A stretch of DNA of 64,000 nt from ZC4RG35 sp036375695 (GCA_036375695.1 DASVBU010000036.1:1-64000), one strand, 5' to 3'; positions 44,179-53,067 are shown, counted from the stretch's first letter. Numbers and translations: made by a program. The notes: generated by a model not told the origin, from the letters alone.

Positions 44179-44735
44179 CGCCCGGGGGCCTCACCGGTCG
44201 TCTCGAGGAGATCCCCGGTGTCGCGTCGGTGACCGTCGACCTCACCGAGGAGGGCGGCGGGATCAGCATCCGTCTCGAGCCGGGCGCCGACGAGTCCGGT
44301 GTCATGGAGAGGCTCCGCCAGATCCTCGTCGCCTACGGTGTCCGGTCGCCACGGACCCAGACGGTCGAGGAGGCGCTCCCGGATCCGGGAGAGACGACAC
44401 CCGAGCTGAAGGCACTGGGGATCAAGGTCCGTCTCGTCCCCTTGGAGAAGGGCGCCCGCATCGAGGTCGAGTCCCGCGACATCCGCTCGCACCGGGTGGT
44501 GGCGGCGAACCCGCGCGCCATCGCCCAGGGTATGGCCGACGCATGGTGTCGGGTCATCGGGAAGATCCCCGTCGAGGTGATCGAGGCTTCCATCAAGGAC
44601 GACGGCCTGCTCGTGGTCAGGGTGATCGACGGCGACGTCGAGAGGACCGGCATGGCCATGGTCTCCTTGGGTTGGGAGCGCTCCCTGACCCTCGCCGTGG
44701 GCCGGGCTCTCGGCCAGATCTCGGTCGCCGACTGA
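44175..44735 (+). CDS. Conserved-looking hypothetical protein, 187 aa
   Basis: ATG 44175 is coupled to the preceding small gene. Alternating beta/alpha pattern with GVASVTVDLTEEGGGISIRLE near the start and ERTGMAMVSLGWERSLTLAV near the end, suggesting two small alpha/beta units. No catalytic motif that I recognise. Confidence 0.6.
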   Translation: MTPGGLTGRLEEIPGVASVTVDLTEEGGGISIRLEPGADESGVMERLRQILVAYGVRSPRTQTVEEALPDPGETTPELKALGIKVRLVPLEKGARIEVESRDIRSHRVVAANPRAIAQGMADAWCRVIGKIPVEVIEASIKDDGLLVVRVIDGDVERTGMAMVSLGWERSLTLAVGRALGQISVAD

Positions 44736-44808
44736 CCTGGCCGGCACCGAAAGCCCCAGTCAGAAGCGGGCGCGGTCACTACGCTTCGATGCGGTAGGAC
44801 GGTCCGAG

Positions 44809-45312
44809 ATGACAGGCGCATTGGTGTTGAACGCCAGCTACGAGCCGCTCTCCGTCGTCAATGTGCGACGGGCGATCGTCCTCGTCCTCTCGGAGAAGGC
44901 CACCGTCGTGGTGCCACGGTCCGAGACCTGGGCGTCGGAGCGCCTGTCCGTCCAGGTGCCGTCCGTGGTCAAGCTCAACCGATACGTCAAGGTCCCGTAC
45001 CGGCACAGCGTCCCGGTGACGAGACGCGCCGTGTTCGGCCGTGACGGCCATCGTTGCCAGTACTGCGGTGGGCCGGCAGAGTCGATCGACCACGTGACCC
45101 CGCGCTCCCGGGGTGGCGCCCACAGTTGGGACAACGTCGTAGCCGCCTGCCGCGCCTGCAATCTGCGCAAGGGCAACCGCACACCGGGGGAGGTGGGGCT
45201 GGTGCTGCGCGCCAAACCAGCCCCGCCACGACGTTTCGCCTGGATCTACGCCGCCACCGGTTTCCAGGTCGACCCCGACTGGACCCCGTTCCTGCTGCCG
45301 GAATCGGCATGA
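44809..45312 (+). CDS. HNH endonuclease, 167 aa
   Basis: CQYCGG (Cys83, Cys86), the core SIDHVTPRSRGGAHSWDNVV (Asp94, His95, Asn109) and CRACNLRKGN (Cys114, Cys117) make a zinc-ribbon HNH nuclease. The N-terminal domain LVLNASYEPLSVVNVRRAI is the common chromosomal actinobacterial type found near mraZ. It is unlike the short HNH protein of the island. Confidence 0.88.
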   Translation: MTGALVLNASYEPLSVVNVRRAIVLVLSEKATVVVPRSETWASERLSVQVPSVVKLNRYVKVPYRHSVPVTRRAVFGRDGHRCQYCGGPAESIDHVTPRSRGGAHSWDNVVAACRACNLRKGNRTPGEVGLVLRAKPAPPRRFAWIYAATGFQVDPDWTPFLLPESA

Positions 45313-45316
45313 ACCA

Positions 45317-45335
45317 CGGCCGGCATGGCCGGCCG
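45317..45335 (+). terminator. Hairpin after the HNH gene
   Basis: CGGCCGGC-ATG-GCCGGCCG, a perfect 8-bp stem 5 bases after the stop; no U-run. The rest of 45336-45520 shows no gene. Confidence 0.45.
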
Positions 45336-45521
45336 CGTACTCCTTAACCCTTACCCCGACTGCCGTGTCGGCGGAGCGGCGACGCCTCGAAGGGGTGGTT
45401 CCCACCAGGCAATGAGTGAGCGAGGTCCGCACCCGGACCTCTCCCGTCCTCACCCGTCCACATCTGCTCGAACCCGTGGTGCCCCATGGTGGGAGCGCGG
45501 GTGGCGTGGTGGGGGAAAGGG

Positions 45522-45550
45522 TTGACAAGTGGGGCGAAGTGGGGCATAGT
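45522..45550 (+). promoter_or_regulatory. mraZ (dcw cluster) promoter
   Basis: TTGACA (45522-45527), a 17-base spacer and CATAGT (45545-45550) form a strong sigma-70-type promoter. The MraZ boxes overlap its spacer and -10, so binding would block it. Confidence 0.82.
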
Positions 45551-45558
45551 GGCGCAAT
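45529..45558 (+). promoter_or_regulatory. MraZ operator: three 10-bp repeats
   Basis: GTGGGGCGAA, GTGGGGCATA and GTGGCGCAAT follow one another with a 10-bp period. TGGGN boxes spaced by 5 bases are the known binding site of MraZ, which represses its own operon. Confidence 0.85.
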
Positions 45559-45596
45559 CTCCTGAGGGAGTGGACAGTGAGGACGGACGGACGGCA

Positions 45597-46010
45597 GTGT
45601 TTCTCGGCGAGTATTTCCACACGCTGGACGAGAAGGGGAGGGTGGTTCTGCCCTCGCCCTTTCGTCGTCAGCTCGCCGAAGGCTGTGTCGTGGCCAAGGG
45701 CAGGGACGGGCAGTTGATGATCCATCGCACCGAGGACTTCGCCCGCATGGCCCAGGACGTCGTCGCCGGTCCTCAGAACCGTCGCAACCGAATGCTCGCC
45801 CGGACGATGTTCGCCGGGGCCGATCAGCAGGACCTGGACAAGTCCGGTCGTCTCCTGGTCAAGCCCGACCTGCGGACCTTCGCCGGCTTCGAGCCCGGGA
45901 GCGAGATCGTGGTGATCGGCGTCTTCGACCACATCGAGTTGTGGGAGAAGGACCGGTACCTCGAGGACCGAGCCGCCGGTGATCAGACCTATGTCGACGA
46001 GGACGAGTGA
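45597..46010 (+). CDS. mraZ: MraZ transcriptional regulator, 137 aa
   Basis: FLGEYFHTLDEKGRVVLPSPFR and a second AbrB-like half, DLDKSGRLLVKPDLR, are the two DXXXR motifs of MraZ. GTG 45597 matches the family's usual start; GTG 45570 in the same frame lies just after the promoter and is possible. It represses the dcw operon through the repeats overlapping the promoter. Confidence 0.93.
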   Translation: MFLGEYFHTLDEKGRVVLPSPFRRQLAEGCVVAKGRDGQLMIHRTEDFARMAQDVVAGPQNRRNRMLARTMFAGADQQDLDKSGRLLVKPDLRTFAGFEPGSEIVVIGVFDHIELWEKDRYLEDRAAGDQTYVDEDE

Positions 46011-46032
46011 GCAGATGTGGGCTTGGCCCATC

Positions 46033-46108
46033 GCCAGCCCCCCGGAACCAATTGGAACGCCCCTGACTCCGCCCGCTTTCAGTTGGTACCAGCGCCCGGG
46101 GGGCTGGC
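46033..46108 (+). promoter_or_regulatory. Large inverted repeat in the mraZ-rsmH spacer
   Basis: GCCAGCCCCCCGG (46033-46045) and CCGGGGGGCTGGC (46096-46108) are perfect 13-bp complements. Inside, GGAACCAATTG and CAGTTGGTACC can extend the stem (9 of 11). The right arm ends 1 bp before ATG 46110 of rsmH. The position matches the described actinobacterial mraW RNA motif; whether it is that family needs a covariance-model search. Confidence 0.6.
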
Positions 46109-46109
46109 C

Positions 46110-47042
46110 ATGGCCCAGGACCCACCAAGTGAATACCACCGTCCGGTGCTCGTCGACGAGGTGGTCGAGTTGATCGCCCCGACGATGCCCGGTGTCGTGG
46201 TCGACGCCACCTTCGGAGGTGGCGGTCACACGCGTCGCATCCTCTCCGAGCTCGGCGACCGGGTGCGGGTCGTGGCCATCGATCGCGACCCCGCCGCGGT
46301 GGCTCGGGCCCGTGAACTGGGTGTGGACGCCGTGCAGGGCAACTTCGGTGACCTGGCGCAATTGGTGGCTACCGTCACCGATCAGGCGCCGGCCGCGGTC
46401 CTCTTCGACTTCGGGGTCTCGTCCCACCAGGTGGACACCCCGGAGCGTGGCTTCTCCTATCGGCACGACGGGCCGCTGGACATGCGGATGGGCCCGGACG
46501 CCCCCCACACCGCCGCGGAGATCGTCAACGAGTGGCCCGAGGCCGAGATCGCCCGGATCATTCGCCGCTATGGCGAGGAGCCCCAGGCGAACCGGATCGC
46601 TGCCGCCATCGTCGCCAATCGACCTTTCGAGACCACAGGCCAGCTGTCCACCGTCATCGCCGCGGCCTTGCCCCCGCGCCGGGCAGGTCACCCTGCCCGG
46701 CGCACGTTCCAGGCGCTTCGCATCGTGGTCAACGGCGAGATCGACGCTGTGGAGGCCGGCCTCGACCAGGCCATCGACATGGTTCGCCCGGGCGGTCGGG
46801 TCGTCGCCATCTCGTACCACTCCCTCGAGGACCGGGTGGTGAAGCAGCGTTTCGCTCGCGGTGCCACCGGGTGTGTCTGCCCGCCGGGTCTGCCGGTCTG
46901 CGCCTGCGGACGGGCGGCCGAGCTTCGGGTTCTCACCCGCAAACCGGTCCGGCCGTCTCCCGACGAGGTGGCCATGAACCGGCGGGCCCGCTCGGCCGTG
47001 CTCCGTGCAGCCGAGAAGATCGCGGAGAAGGTGGCGGCATGA
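46110..47042 (+). CDS. rsmH: 16S rRNA m4C1402 methyltransferase, 310 aa
   Basis: YHRPVLVDEVVELI start, SAM motif DATFGGGGHTR (32-42), FDFGVSSHQVDTPERGFSY, and the end motif ISYHSLEDRVVKQRF with a Cys cluster CVCPPGLPVCACG. ATG 46110 is chosen over GTG 46017 because conserved sequence begins there and the upstream part is a hairpin. Stop overlaps the ftsL-like start. Confidence 0.95.
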   Translation: MAQDPPSEYHRPVLVDEVVELIAPTMPGVVVDATFGGGGHTRRILSELGDRVRVVAIDRDPAAVARARELGVDAVQGNFGDLAQLVATVTDQAPAAVLFDFGVSSHQVDTPERGFSYRHDGPLDMRMGPDAPHTAAEIVNEWPEAEIARIIRRYGEEPQANRIAAAIVANRPFETTGQLSTVIAAALPPRRAGHPARRTFQALRIVVNGEIDAVEAGLDQAIDMVRPGGRVVAISYHSLEDRVVKQRFARGATGCVCPPGLPVCACGRAAELRVLTRKPVRPSPDEVAMNRRARSAVLRAAEKIAEKVAA

Positions 47043-47425
47043 CCGCGGTCGCCAACCCTCGCCCCCGTGCCAACCAGAGCATCCGCGTGGTGCGCGGGAC
47101 GAAGCTGCGCCGCCCCGCAGTCGGCCCGTGGGTGATCGTGGCGATCATCGCCATCAGCGGCTTCCTGGGCCTGGGCTTCGCCCAGACCAGTCTCGACCGC
47201 GCCGCCTTCGAGCTGGCGGAGCTGGAGAAGGCGATCGATCAGGCGGAGGCCCACAATCTCGATTTGAAGCTGGAGATCGCCCGGTTGGAGAACCCCGCCC
47301 GGATCGCGCCACTCGCCGAGGAGATGGGGCTCGTCCTGCCCGACGTGACCAAGCAGCTCCTCGTCGACCTCGATCAGGAGCTCCCGGTGTTCGCGGAGGC
47401 GGACAAAGGAGAGAGCAACCAATGA
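47039..47425 (+). CDS. ftsL: FtsL-like septum protein, 128 aa
   Basis: A basic N-terminus, one membrane segment (31-49) and a coiled-coil LDRAAFELAELEKAIDQAEA with NLDLKLEIARLENPARI. This is the topology of FtsL/FtsB bitopic division proteins, and it sits between rsmH and ftsI as FtsL does. Sequence alone is weak; position decides. Confidence 0.82.
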   Translation: MTAVANPRPRANQSIRVVRGTKLRRPAVGPWVIVAIIAISGFLGLGFAQTSLDRAAFELAELEKAIDQAEAHNLDLKLEIARLENPARIAPLAEEMGLVLPDVTKQLLVDLDQELPVFAEADKGESNQ

Positions 47426-47514
47426 GCACCCGAGTTCGCGCTGGTTTCGGGCTGCCTGAAGGGGCCTTGCCCCTCCGGGAGTTCAGCCGGAGGGACGAAG
47501 GCCGTGGCTTCTGA
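47422..47514 (+). CDS. Possible 30-aa ORF between ftsL and ftsI
   Basis: ATG 47422 overlaps the ftsL-like stop by 4 bp. The frame reads STRVRAGFGLPEGALPLREF and stops at 47514, inside the start of ftsI. It would couple ftsL and ftsI translation. Two small hairpins lie in it. It may be a translational relay rather than a protein. Confidence 0.3.
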   Translation: MSTRVRAGFGLPEGALPLREFSRRDEGRGF

Positions 47515-49267
47515 CCCGAAGACCAGGAACGCCAAGATCCGGCTCGCCGTCGTCGGCGTCTTCGTCGTGCTGGCGTGGCTCGGGATGGGCTACCGGCTCT
47601 TCCACATCCAGGTACTGGCCGCGCCGCAGCTCGCCGCCGAGGGTCTGGAACAGCGTCTGGTGGAGAGGGACCTGGCGCCACAGCGGGGGAAGATCTTCGA
47701 CCGCAACGGCGAGGTCCTGGCCCTCACGGTCGACTCACAGAGCCTCTTTGCCGTGCCCGAGCAGCTCGAGGAGCCGCTCTGGGTGGCCCAGCAGATCGGC
47801 GGTCTGCTGGGTGTCGACACGGATGCCCTCTACGAGCGGCTGACCTCGGGCTCCAACTTCGTCTACATCAAGCGCCAGGTGGACAAGGACACGGCGCAGC
47901 AGATCCTGGATCTCGACGTGCCCGGGGTCTACGCCCACCCCGAGCCCACCCGTGTCTATCCCGCCGGGGCGACGGCTGCCCATGTCACGGGTTTCGTGGA
48001 CATCGACGGCGTCGGCCGGGAGGGCCTGGAGCTGGTCTACAACGACGCCCTCACGGGCATACCGGGCAAGGCGGTCTTCGAGCGCGGACTCGACGGGACG
48101 CCGATCCTCCAGGGCATCTCCGACATCGTCCCCGCCACCCCCGGTGTCGACCTCCACACCACCATCGATCTGCCCCTGCAGTTCCAGGCCCAGAAGGCCT
48201 GTCTGGAAGCGGTCGACCGTACCAAGGCCGACGCCTGCTGGGTGGTCGCCATCCATGTCGAGACCGGCGAGATCCTGGCGATGACCGGTGCGCCGGTCTT
48301 CGATCCGCTCACCCGTCAGACCATGGACCCGGCGTGCGAGGATGCTGAGGACCCCCTCGCCTGCCGGGCCTTCCGCAACTTCGTCGTGCGCGGGATCTAC
48401 GAGCCCGGGTCCACCCAGAAGCTGATCACCGTGGCCGCCGCCCTGGAGGAGGGCGAGGTCCAGATCGGGACGATCGTCGAGGACGTCTCCGACGAGCTGG
48501 AGCTGAAGCCGGGCGCATGCCAGGACGAGGACGACGACCTCTACGGCTGCTACCGCGACTTCAGCGAGCACGAGACCATGGACATGACCGTGGCCGACAT
48601 CTTCGCCCAGTCCTCGAACATCGGGACGATCAGGATCGGTGAGAAGCTCGGCCAGCGCCGGCTGGTCCAGTACATCGAGGCGTTCGGGCTCGGGTCCCGC
48701 ACGGGGGTCGACTACACCGCCGAAGCCGCGGGGTTGCTCAACTTCGAGGCCGGCTGTGACATCTGCTGGGCGTCGGCTTCCATCGGCTACTCGGTGGCGG
48801 TGACCCCGCTGCAGATGGCCGCCGCATACGCCGCCGTCGGGAACGATGGCATGTGGATCACGCCACACCTCGTGGCCGCCCAATCCAATGTGGACGGCGA
48901 CATCGAGGAGGCCGCCGTGGAGACCCGCCAGGTCGTGTCGCCCACGACCGCGCGCCTGATGCGCGAGCTCCTCGCCAGGGCGGTGGACGAGGGGACGGGT
49001 GTCCAGGGATCGGTCGAGAATTATCGGGTGGGGGGGAAGACCGGGACCGCCAACAAGCTCGGCCCCGATGGCAAATACACGGACGAGACCCGTGCGTCCT
49101 TCGTGGGGATGGCCCCGATCTCCGACCCCAAGGTCGTGGTGGCCGTGGTGATCGACAACCCGTCCCGCGAGTACCGCACCGGCGGGCTCGCCGCCGCTCC
49201 GGTCTTCGCCCAGGTGATGGAGCAGGCGCTCCATCGCCTCGCGGTCACCCCCGATCATGGCGGGTAG
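47504..49267 (+). CDS. ftsI: FtsI/PBP3-type septal transpeptidase, 587 aa
   Basis: One membrane segment (about 13-32), a dimerisation domain starting RDLAPQRGKIFDRNGEVLAL, then a transpeptidase with Ser303-Thr-Gln-Lys in YEPGSTQK, SSN (370-372) and KTGT (512-515). GTG 47504 has GGAGGG upstream. The extracytoplasmic part carries eight cysteines (KAC, DACW, PACED, LACR, GACQ, YGCY, GCDIC), unusual for a PBP. Overlaps murE by 11 bp. Confidence 0.94.
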   Translation: MASDPKTRNAKIRLAVVGVFVVLAWLGMGYRLFHIQVLAAPQLAAEGLEQRLVERDLAPQRGKIFDRNGEVLALTVDSQSLFAVPEQLEEPLWVAQQIGGLLGVDTDALYERLTSGSNFVYIKRQVDKDTAQQILDLDVPGVYAHPEPTRVYPAGATAAHVTGFVDIDGVGREGLELVYNDALTGIPGKAVFERGLDGTPILQGISDIVPATPGVDLHTTIDLPLQFQAQKACLEAVDRTKADACWVVAIHVETGEILAMTGAPVFDPLTRQTMDPACEDAEDPLACRAFRNFVVRGIYEPGSTQKLITVAAALEEGEVQIGTIVEDVSDELELKPGACQDEDDDLYGCYRDFSEHETMDMTVADIFAQSSNIGTIRIGEKLGQRRLVQYIEAFGLGSRTGVDYTAEAAGLLNFEAGCDICWASASIGYSVAVTPLQMAAAYAAVGNDGMWITPHLVAAQSNVDGDIEEAAVETRQVVSPTTARLMRELLARAVDEGTGVQGSVENYRVGGKTGTANKLGPDGKYTDETRASFVGMAPISDPKVVVAVVIDNPSREYRTGGLAAAPVFAQVMEQALHRLAVTPDHGG

Positions 49268-50741
49268 GAGAGTCGGGGATCTGGCCCGGGCGGTCGAGGG
49301 GACACTCCAGGGAGACCCGGACGTGACCGTGACCGACGTGGTCCACGACACCCGGGAAGCAGGGCCCGGAAAGCTGTTCGCCGCCCTCGTCGGGTCCAGG
49401 GTGGACGGTCATGACCTCATTCCCACCGCGGTCGATGCCGGCGCCCCGGCGGTCTGCGTATCCCGCCCGGTCGACACCCATGTCCCGGTGATCCGGGTCG
49501 CCGACACGCGGCAGGCGCTCGGACCGTTGGCCGCCGAGGTCCATGGCCACCCCTCGCGCGACCTGGCAGTGGTCGGTGTGACCGGGACCAACGGCAAGAC
49601 CACCGTGACCCACTACGTGGAGGCCATGGCCCGGGCGAGTGGTTGGACCCCCGGCATAGTCGGGACCATCGGGGCGAGGGTTGCGGGCGAGCACGTCGAG
49701 TTGGGGCACACGACACCCGAGGCAACGACCTTCCAGCGCCTTCTCGCCACCATGCGCGAACGGGGGTGCCGACTGGTGGCGGCCGAGGTCTCCTCGCACG
49801 CGCTCGTGATGGGTCGTGTCCGGGCGACCCGTTTCGAGGTGGCCGCCTTCACCAATCTCTCCCAGGACCATCTCGACTTCCACGGGGACATGGCCACCTA
49901 CCTGGCTGCCAAGGAGAGCCTCTTCACGGACTACGAGGTGGGTACGGCGGTGATCAACATCGACGACCCGGCCGGTGCCGGGATCGCGTCGCGTATCGGC
50001 CTCACCACGGTGCGTGTGGGCCAGGGTGGCGATGCGCGTGCCGAAGACGTCTCCCTCGGACCGACCGGGGCCGACTTCCGCCTGGTGACTCCCTGGGGCA
50101 CCGCAGACGTGACCGTGCCCGTGTGGGGGCGGTTCAACGTCGACAACGTGGTGATGGCGGCGGTCTGCAGCCTCGCCTCGGGAATCACGTTCCAGGACGT
50201 GGTCGCCGCAATGGCCGACCTCCCGGTGGTCCCGGGCAGGTTCCAGCAGGTGTCCGGTGACGACCCGGTCGCCGTCTTCGTCGACTACGCCCACACACCG
50301 GCCGGGATGACCCAGGTCATCGCCACCGCGCGGGAGTTCGCCCGGGGCCGTGTCATCGCCGTCGGGGGTGCCGGGGGCGACCGCGATCGGGAGAAGCGTC
50401 CGATGATGGGGCTGGCGCTGGCCGAGGCCGATCTCGCCGTGGTGACGAGCGACAACCCTCGCTCTGAGGACCCGGGAGCGATCGTCACCGAGGTGGCAGC
50501 CGGCATCCCGGAGGGCGCCCGATTCGTCACGGTGGTGGACCGGGAGGAGGCCATCCGGCTCGCCCTTGCCGAAGCCCGACCCGGTGATGTCGTCCTGGTC
50601 CTCGGGCGGGGCCACGAGCCGTATCAGCAGTTCGCCGATCACAGGGTCGAATTCGACGACCGCGCCGTGGTCACCAGGATCCTCGCCGAACTGCGGCGCG
50701 AATCCGGATACGGCCGCGGAACGGGGAGGATTACCCGGTGA
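49257..50741 (+). CDS. murE: UDP-MurNAc-L-Ala-D-Glu:meso-DAP ligase, 494 aa
   Basis: P-loop VTGTNGKTTVTHY (108-120), TTPEATTFQRLL, EVSSHAL, the carbamyl-Lys region and DNPR (399-402). DNPR is the meso-diaminopimelate selectivity motif. ATG 49257 lies inside the end of ftsI. It is followed directly by mraY, without murF. Confidence 0.95.
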   Translation: MAGRRVGDLARAVEGTLQGDPDVTVTDVVHDTREAGPGKLFAALVGSRVDGHDLIPTAVDAGAPAVCVSRPVDTHVPVIRVADTRQALGPLAAEVHGHPSRDLAVVGVTGTNGKTTVTHYVEAMARASGWTPGIVGTIGARVAGEHVELGHTTPEATTFQRLLATMRERGCRLVAAEVSSHALVMGRVRATRFEVAAFTNLSQDHLDFHGDMATYLAAKESLFTDYEVGTAVINIDDPAGAGIASRIGLTTVRVGQGGDARAEDVSLGPTGADFRLVTPWGTADVTVPVWGRFNVDNVVMAAVCSLASGITFQDVVAAMADLPVVPGRFQQVSGDDPVAVFVDYAHTPAGMTQVIATAREFARGRVIAVGGAGGDRDREKRPMMGLALAEADLAVVTSDNPRSEDPGAIVTEVAAGIPEGARFVTVVDREEAIRLALAEARPGDVVLVLGRGHEPYQQFADHRVEFDDRAVVTRILAELRRESGYGRGTGRITR

Positions 50742-51775
50742 TTCCGCTGCTCGTCTCGGCTGCGGTGGCGCTTGTCGTATCCATCTTCGGGACACCCTGG
50801 GTGATCCGCGTCATGGAACGACGCCGCATCGGCCAGTTCGTCCAGGAAGAGCTCGCCAACCATGCCCACAAGCAGGGCGTGCCCACGATGGGGGGTCTGG
50901 TCTTCGTCTCCGCCACCGTGATCGGCTACTTCCTCTCCCACGTCAGGATCAGCGCCGGCGGGGTGCAGATCCAGTCGCCGCGGCCGGGAGGGCTGCTCTG
51001 TGTCCTCGCGCTGGTCGGCATGGCGGTGGTCGGCTTCTGCGACGACTGGATCAAGTACACGAGGAAGCGCAGCCTCGGGCTCTCCAAGTCGGCCAAGTTC
51101 GGCGGCCAACTGGTCGTGGCGGTCCTCTTCGCCATGGGTGCGAGCCAGGCGGGTGTGGTCACCCAGATCTCGTTCGTCAGGCCGCTCGGCATCGACCTCG
51201 GCGTGCTCTTCGTGGTCTGGGTGCTCTTGATGATGACCGGCTTCGCCAACGCCGTGAACCTGGCCGACGGGATGGATGGGCTCGCCGGGGGATCGTCGGC
51301 CCTGGTGGTGGCCTCCTACACGGTCATCGCCTTCTGGCAGTTCCGTAACCCGACCCACTACGACGCGGTCGACCCGCTCGAACTGGCCATCATCTCGGCG
51401 GGGATGTTCGCCGCACTGCTCGGGTTCCTCTGGTGGAACGCCCACCCGGCCAAGATCATCATGGGTGACGTCGGCTCCCAGGGGATCGGGGGCCTCCTCG
51501 CCGCCCTGGCCATCCTCACCAACACCCACTTGCTCCTGTTCGTGATCGGCGCGATCTTCGTGGCCGAGACCGCGTCGGTGATCCTCCAGGTCGCCAGCTT
51601 CCGCCTCCTCGGACGCCGCATCTTCCGGATGGCGCCGCTCCACTTCCACTTCGACCTCGGGGGATGGGCGGAGACAACGACCGTGATCAGGTTCTGGATC
51701 CTCACCGGCATCGGTGTGGCGCTCGGCCTCGGCCTCTTCTATGGCGACTTCCTCCGGCTGGAGGGCCTGCTGTGA
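50738..51775 (+). CDS. mraY: Phospho-MurNAc-pentapeptide transferase, 345 aa
   Basis: About ten membrane segments. Catalytic landmarks: HKQGVPTMGGL, FCDDWIKYT (Asp102, Asp103), NAVNLADGMDGLAGG and MGDVGS (Asp244). Makes lipid I. Two deviations: GDVGSQGIGG where SLALGG is usual, and LHFHF (302-305) where the conserved loop has HHH. GTG 50738 overlaps murE; the stop overlaps murD. Confidence 0.94.
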   Translation: MIPLLVSAAVALVVSIFGTPWVIRVMERRRIGQFVQEELANHAHKQGVPTMGGLVFVSATVIGYFLSHVRISAGGVQIQSPRPGGLLCVLALVGMAVVGFCDDWIKYTRKRSLGLSKSAKFGGQLVVAVLFAMGASQAGVVTQISFVRPLGIDLGVLFVVWVLLMMTGFANAVNLADGMDGLAGGSSALVVASYTVIAFWQFRNPTHYDAVDPLELAIISAGMFAALLGFLWWNAHPAKIIMGDVGSQGIGGLLAALAILTNTHLLLFVIGAIFVAETASVILQVASFRLLGRRIFRMAPLHFHFDLGGWAETTTVIRFWILTGIGVALGLGLFYGDFLRLEGLL

Positions 51776-53067
51776 CCCATGCCCTCGTCCTCGGGGCCGG
51801 GGTTTCGGGGATGGCGGTGGCCAGGCTGGCGCGGGAGCTCGGCTACGGCGTCACCATCTACGACTCCAAGCCGACGATCGAGCCCCTCCTCGCCGGGTTC
51901 GGCGCGGTCACCGGGCAATGGGACCACCTCATCCTCCGCGACGCCGACATGGTGATCGCCAGCCCCGGGTTCCCGGAGCGGTCGACTCCGATCCTCGACG
52001 CGTTCGAGGCCGGGATCCCGATCGTGGGGGAGATCGAGTTCGCCTGGCACCACATCGAGTGCCCGATCGTCGCCATCACCGGGACCAACGGGAAGACCAC
52101 CGTCACCGAGGCAACCTCGGCCATGCTCCGGGCATCCGGAATCGATGCTCCCACGGCGGGGAACATCGGGACGCCCCTGTCCGATTTCGTCGGGGTCACC
52201 CACGAGGTCCTCGTGGTGGAGGTCTCCAGCTTCCAACTCCGCTTCGCCGAGACCTTCCACCCCATGGCCGCGGCGCTGACCAACGTGGCCGAGGATCACC
52301 TCGACTGGCACAGTTCCCTCCACTCGTACCGCGAGTCCAAGGCGAGGATCTTCGCCAACCAGGGGCCCGACGACCTGCTGGTGTACGACGCCGACGATCC
52401 CGGGGCCTCCTCGCTCGTGGAGCGGGCGCGGGCCGGGCTGTGTCCCCTGAGCGGGACACGCTTCGTCCCCGGCGGGGGTGGCGTGTCCGACGGGGCCGTT
52501 CGTGTCATGGACGTGGAGATCCCGATCACCACGCTGACCAACGACGACCCCACCCACCTGTTCAACATCGGGTGCTCCGCCGCCCTGGCACGCCGCGCCG
52601 GCGCGACGACGAGCTCCATCCGGGAGGCGGCTGCCGCTTTCACACCGCCCCCACATCGCCGTCAGAGGGTGGGGGAGTGGGGTGGTGTCCTCTGGGTCGA
52701 CGATTCGAAGGCCACCAACGTCCACTCCGCGTTGGCGTCCATCCGCAGCTTCGACTCCGTGATCCTCATCGCCGGCGGCCTGGCCAAAGGGATGGACATT
52801 TCCCCTTTGGCGACGGAGCCGGCTGTCAAGATGGCGATCGGGATCGGTGAGGCCGGCCCACAAGTGGTCGAGGCGGCCGGTGATCGCGGACGCCTCGCCG
52901 GGACCATGGAGGTGGCGGTGGAGATGGCAGCGATGGCGGCCGAGCCCGGTGACACCGTTCTGCTGGCACCGGGATGCGCCAGCTTCGACCAGTTCGAGGG
53001 GTATGCGGCCCGCGGGGAAAGGTTCACCCAACTGGCCCGGGAACGCGCTGCGGAGGTTCACACGTGA
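51772..53067 (+). CDS. murD: UDP-MurNAc-L-Ala:D-Glu ligase, 431 aa
   Basis: A Rossmann-like N-terminus (LVLGAGVSGMAVARLA), P-loop ITGTNGKTTVTEA (102-114), EVSSFQL, NVAEDHLDWH, the DDSKATN motif and LAPGCASFDQF near the end are MurD features. GTG 51772 overlaps mraY by 4 bp. Confidence 0.94.
   Translation: MTHALVLGAGVSGMAVARLARELGYGVTIYDSKPTIEPLLAGFGAVTGQWDHLILRDADMVIASPGFPERSTPILDAFEAGIPIVGEIEFAWHHIECPIVAITGTNGKTTVTEATSAMLRASGIDAPTAGNIGTPLSDFVGVTHEVLVVEVSSFQLRFAETFHPMAAALTNVAEDHLDWHSSLHSYRESKARIFANQGPDDLLVYDADDPGASSLVERARAGLCPLSGTRFVPGGGGVSDGAVRVMDVEIPITTLTNDDPTHLFNIGCSAALARRAGATTSSIREAAAAFTPPPHRRQRVGEWGGVLWVDDSKATNVHSALASIRSFDSVILIAGGLAKGMDISPLATEPAVKMAIGIGEAGPQVVEAAGDRGRLAGTMEVAVEMAAMAAEPGDTVLLAPGCASFDQFEGYAARGERFTQLARERAAEVHT

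Noticed and set aside
51460..51475. MraY GDVGS considered abnormal for Val
   Set aside because: Val at this position occurs in known MraY enzymes; only the following QG and the HFH loop are unusual.
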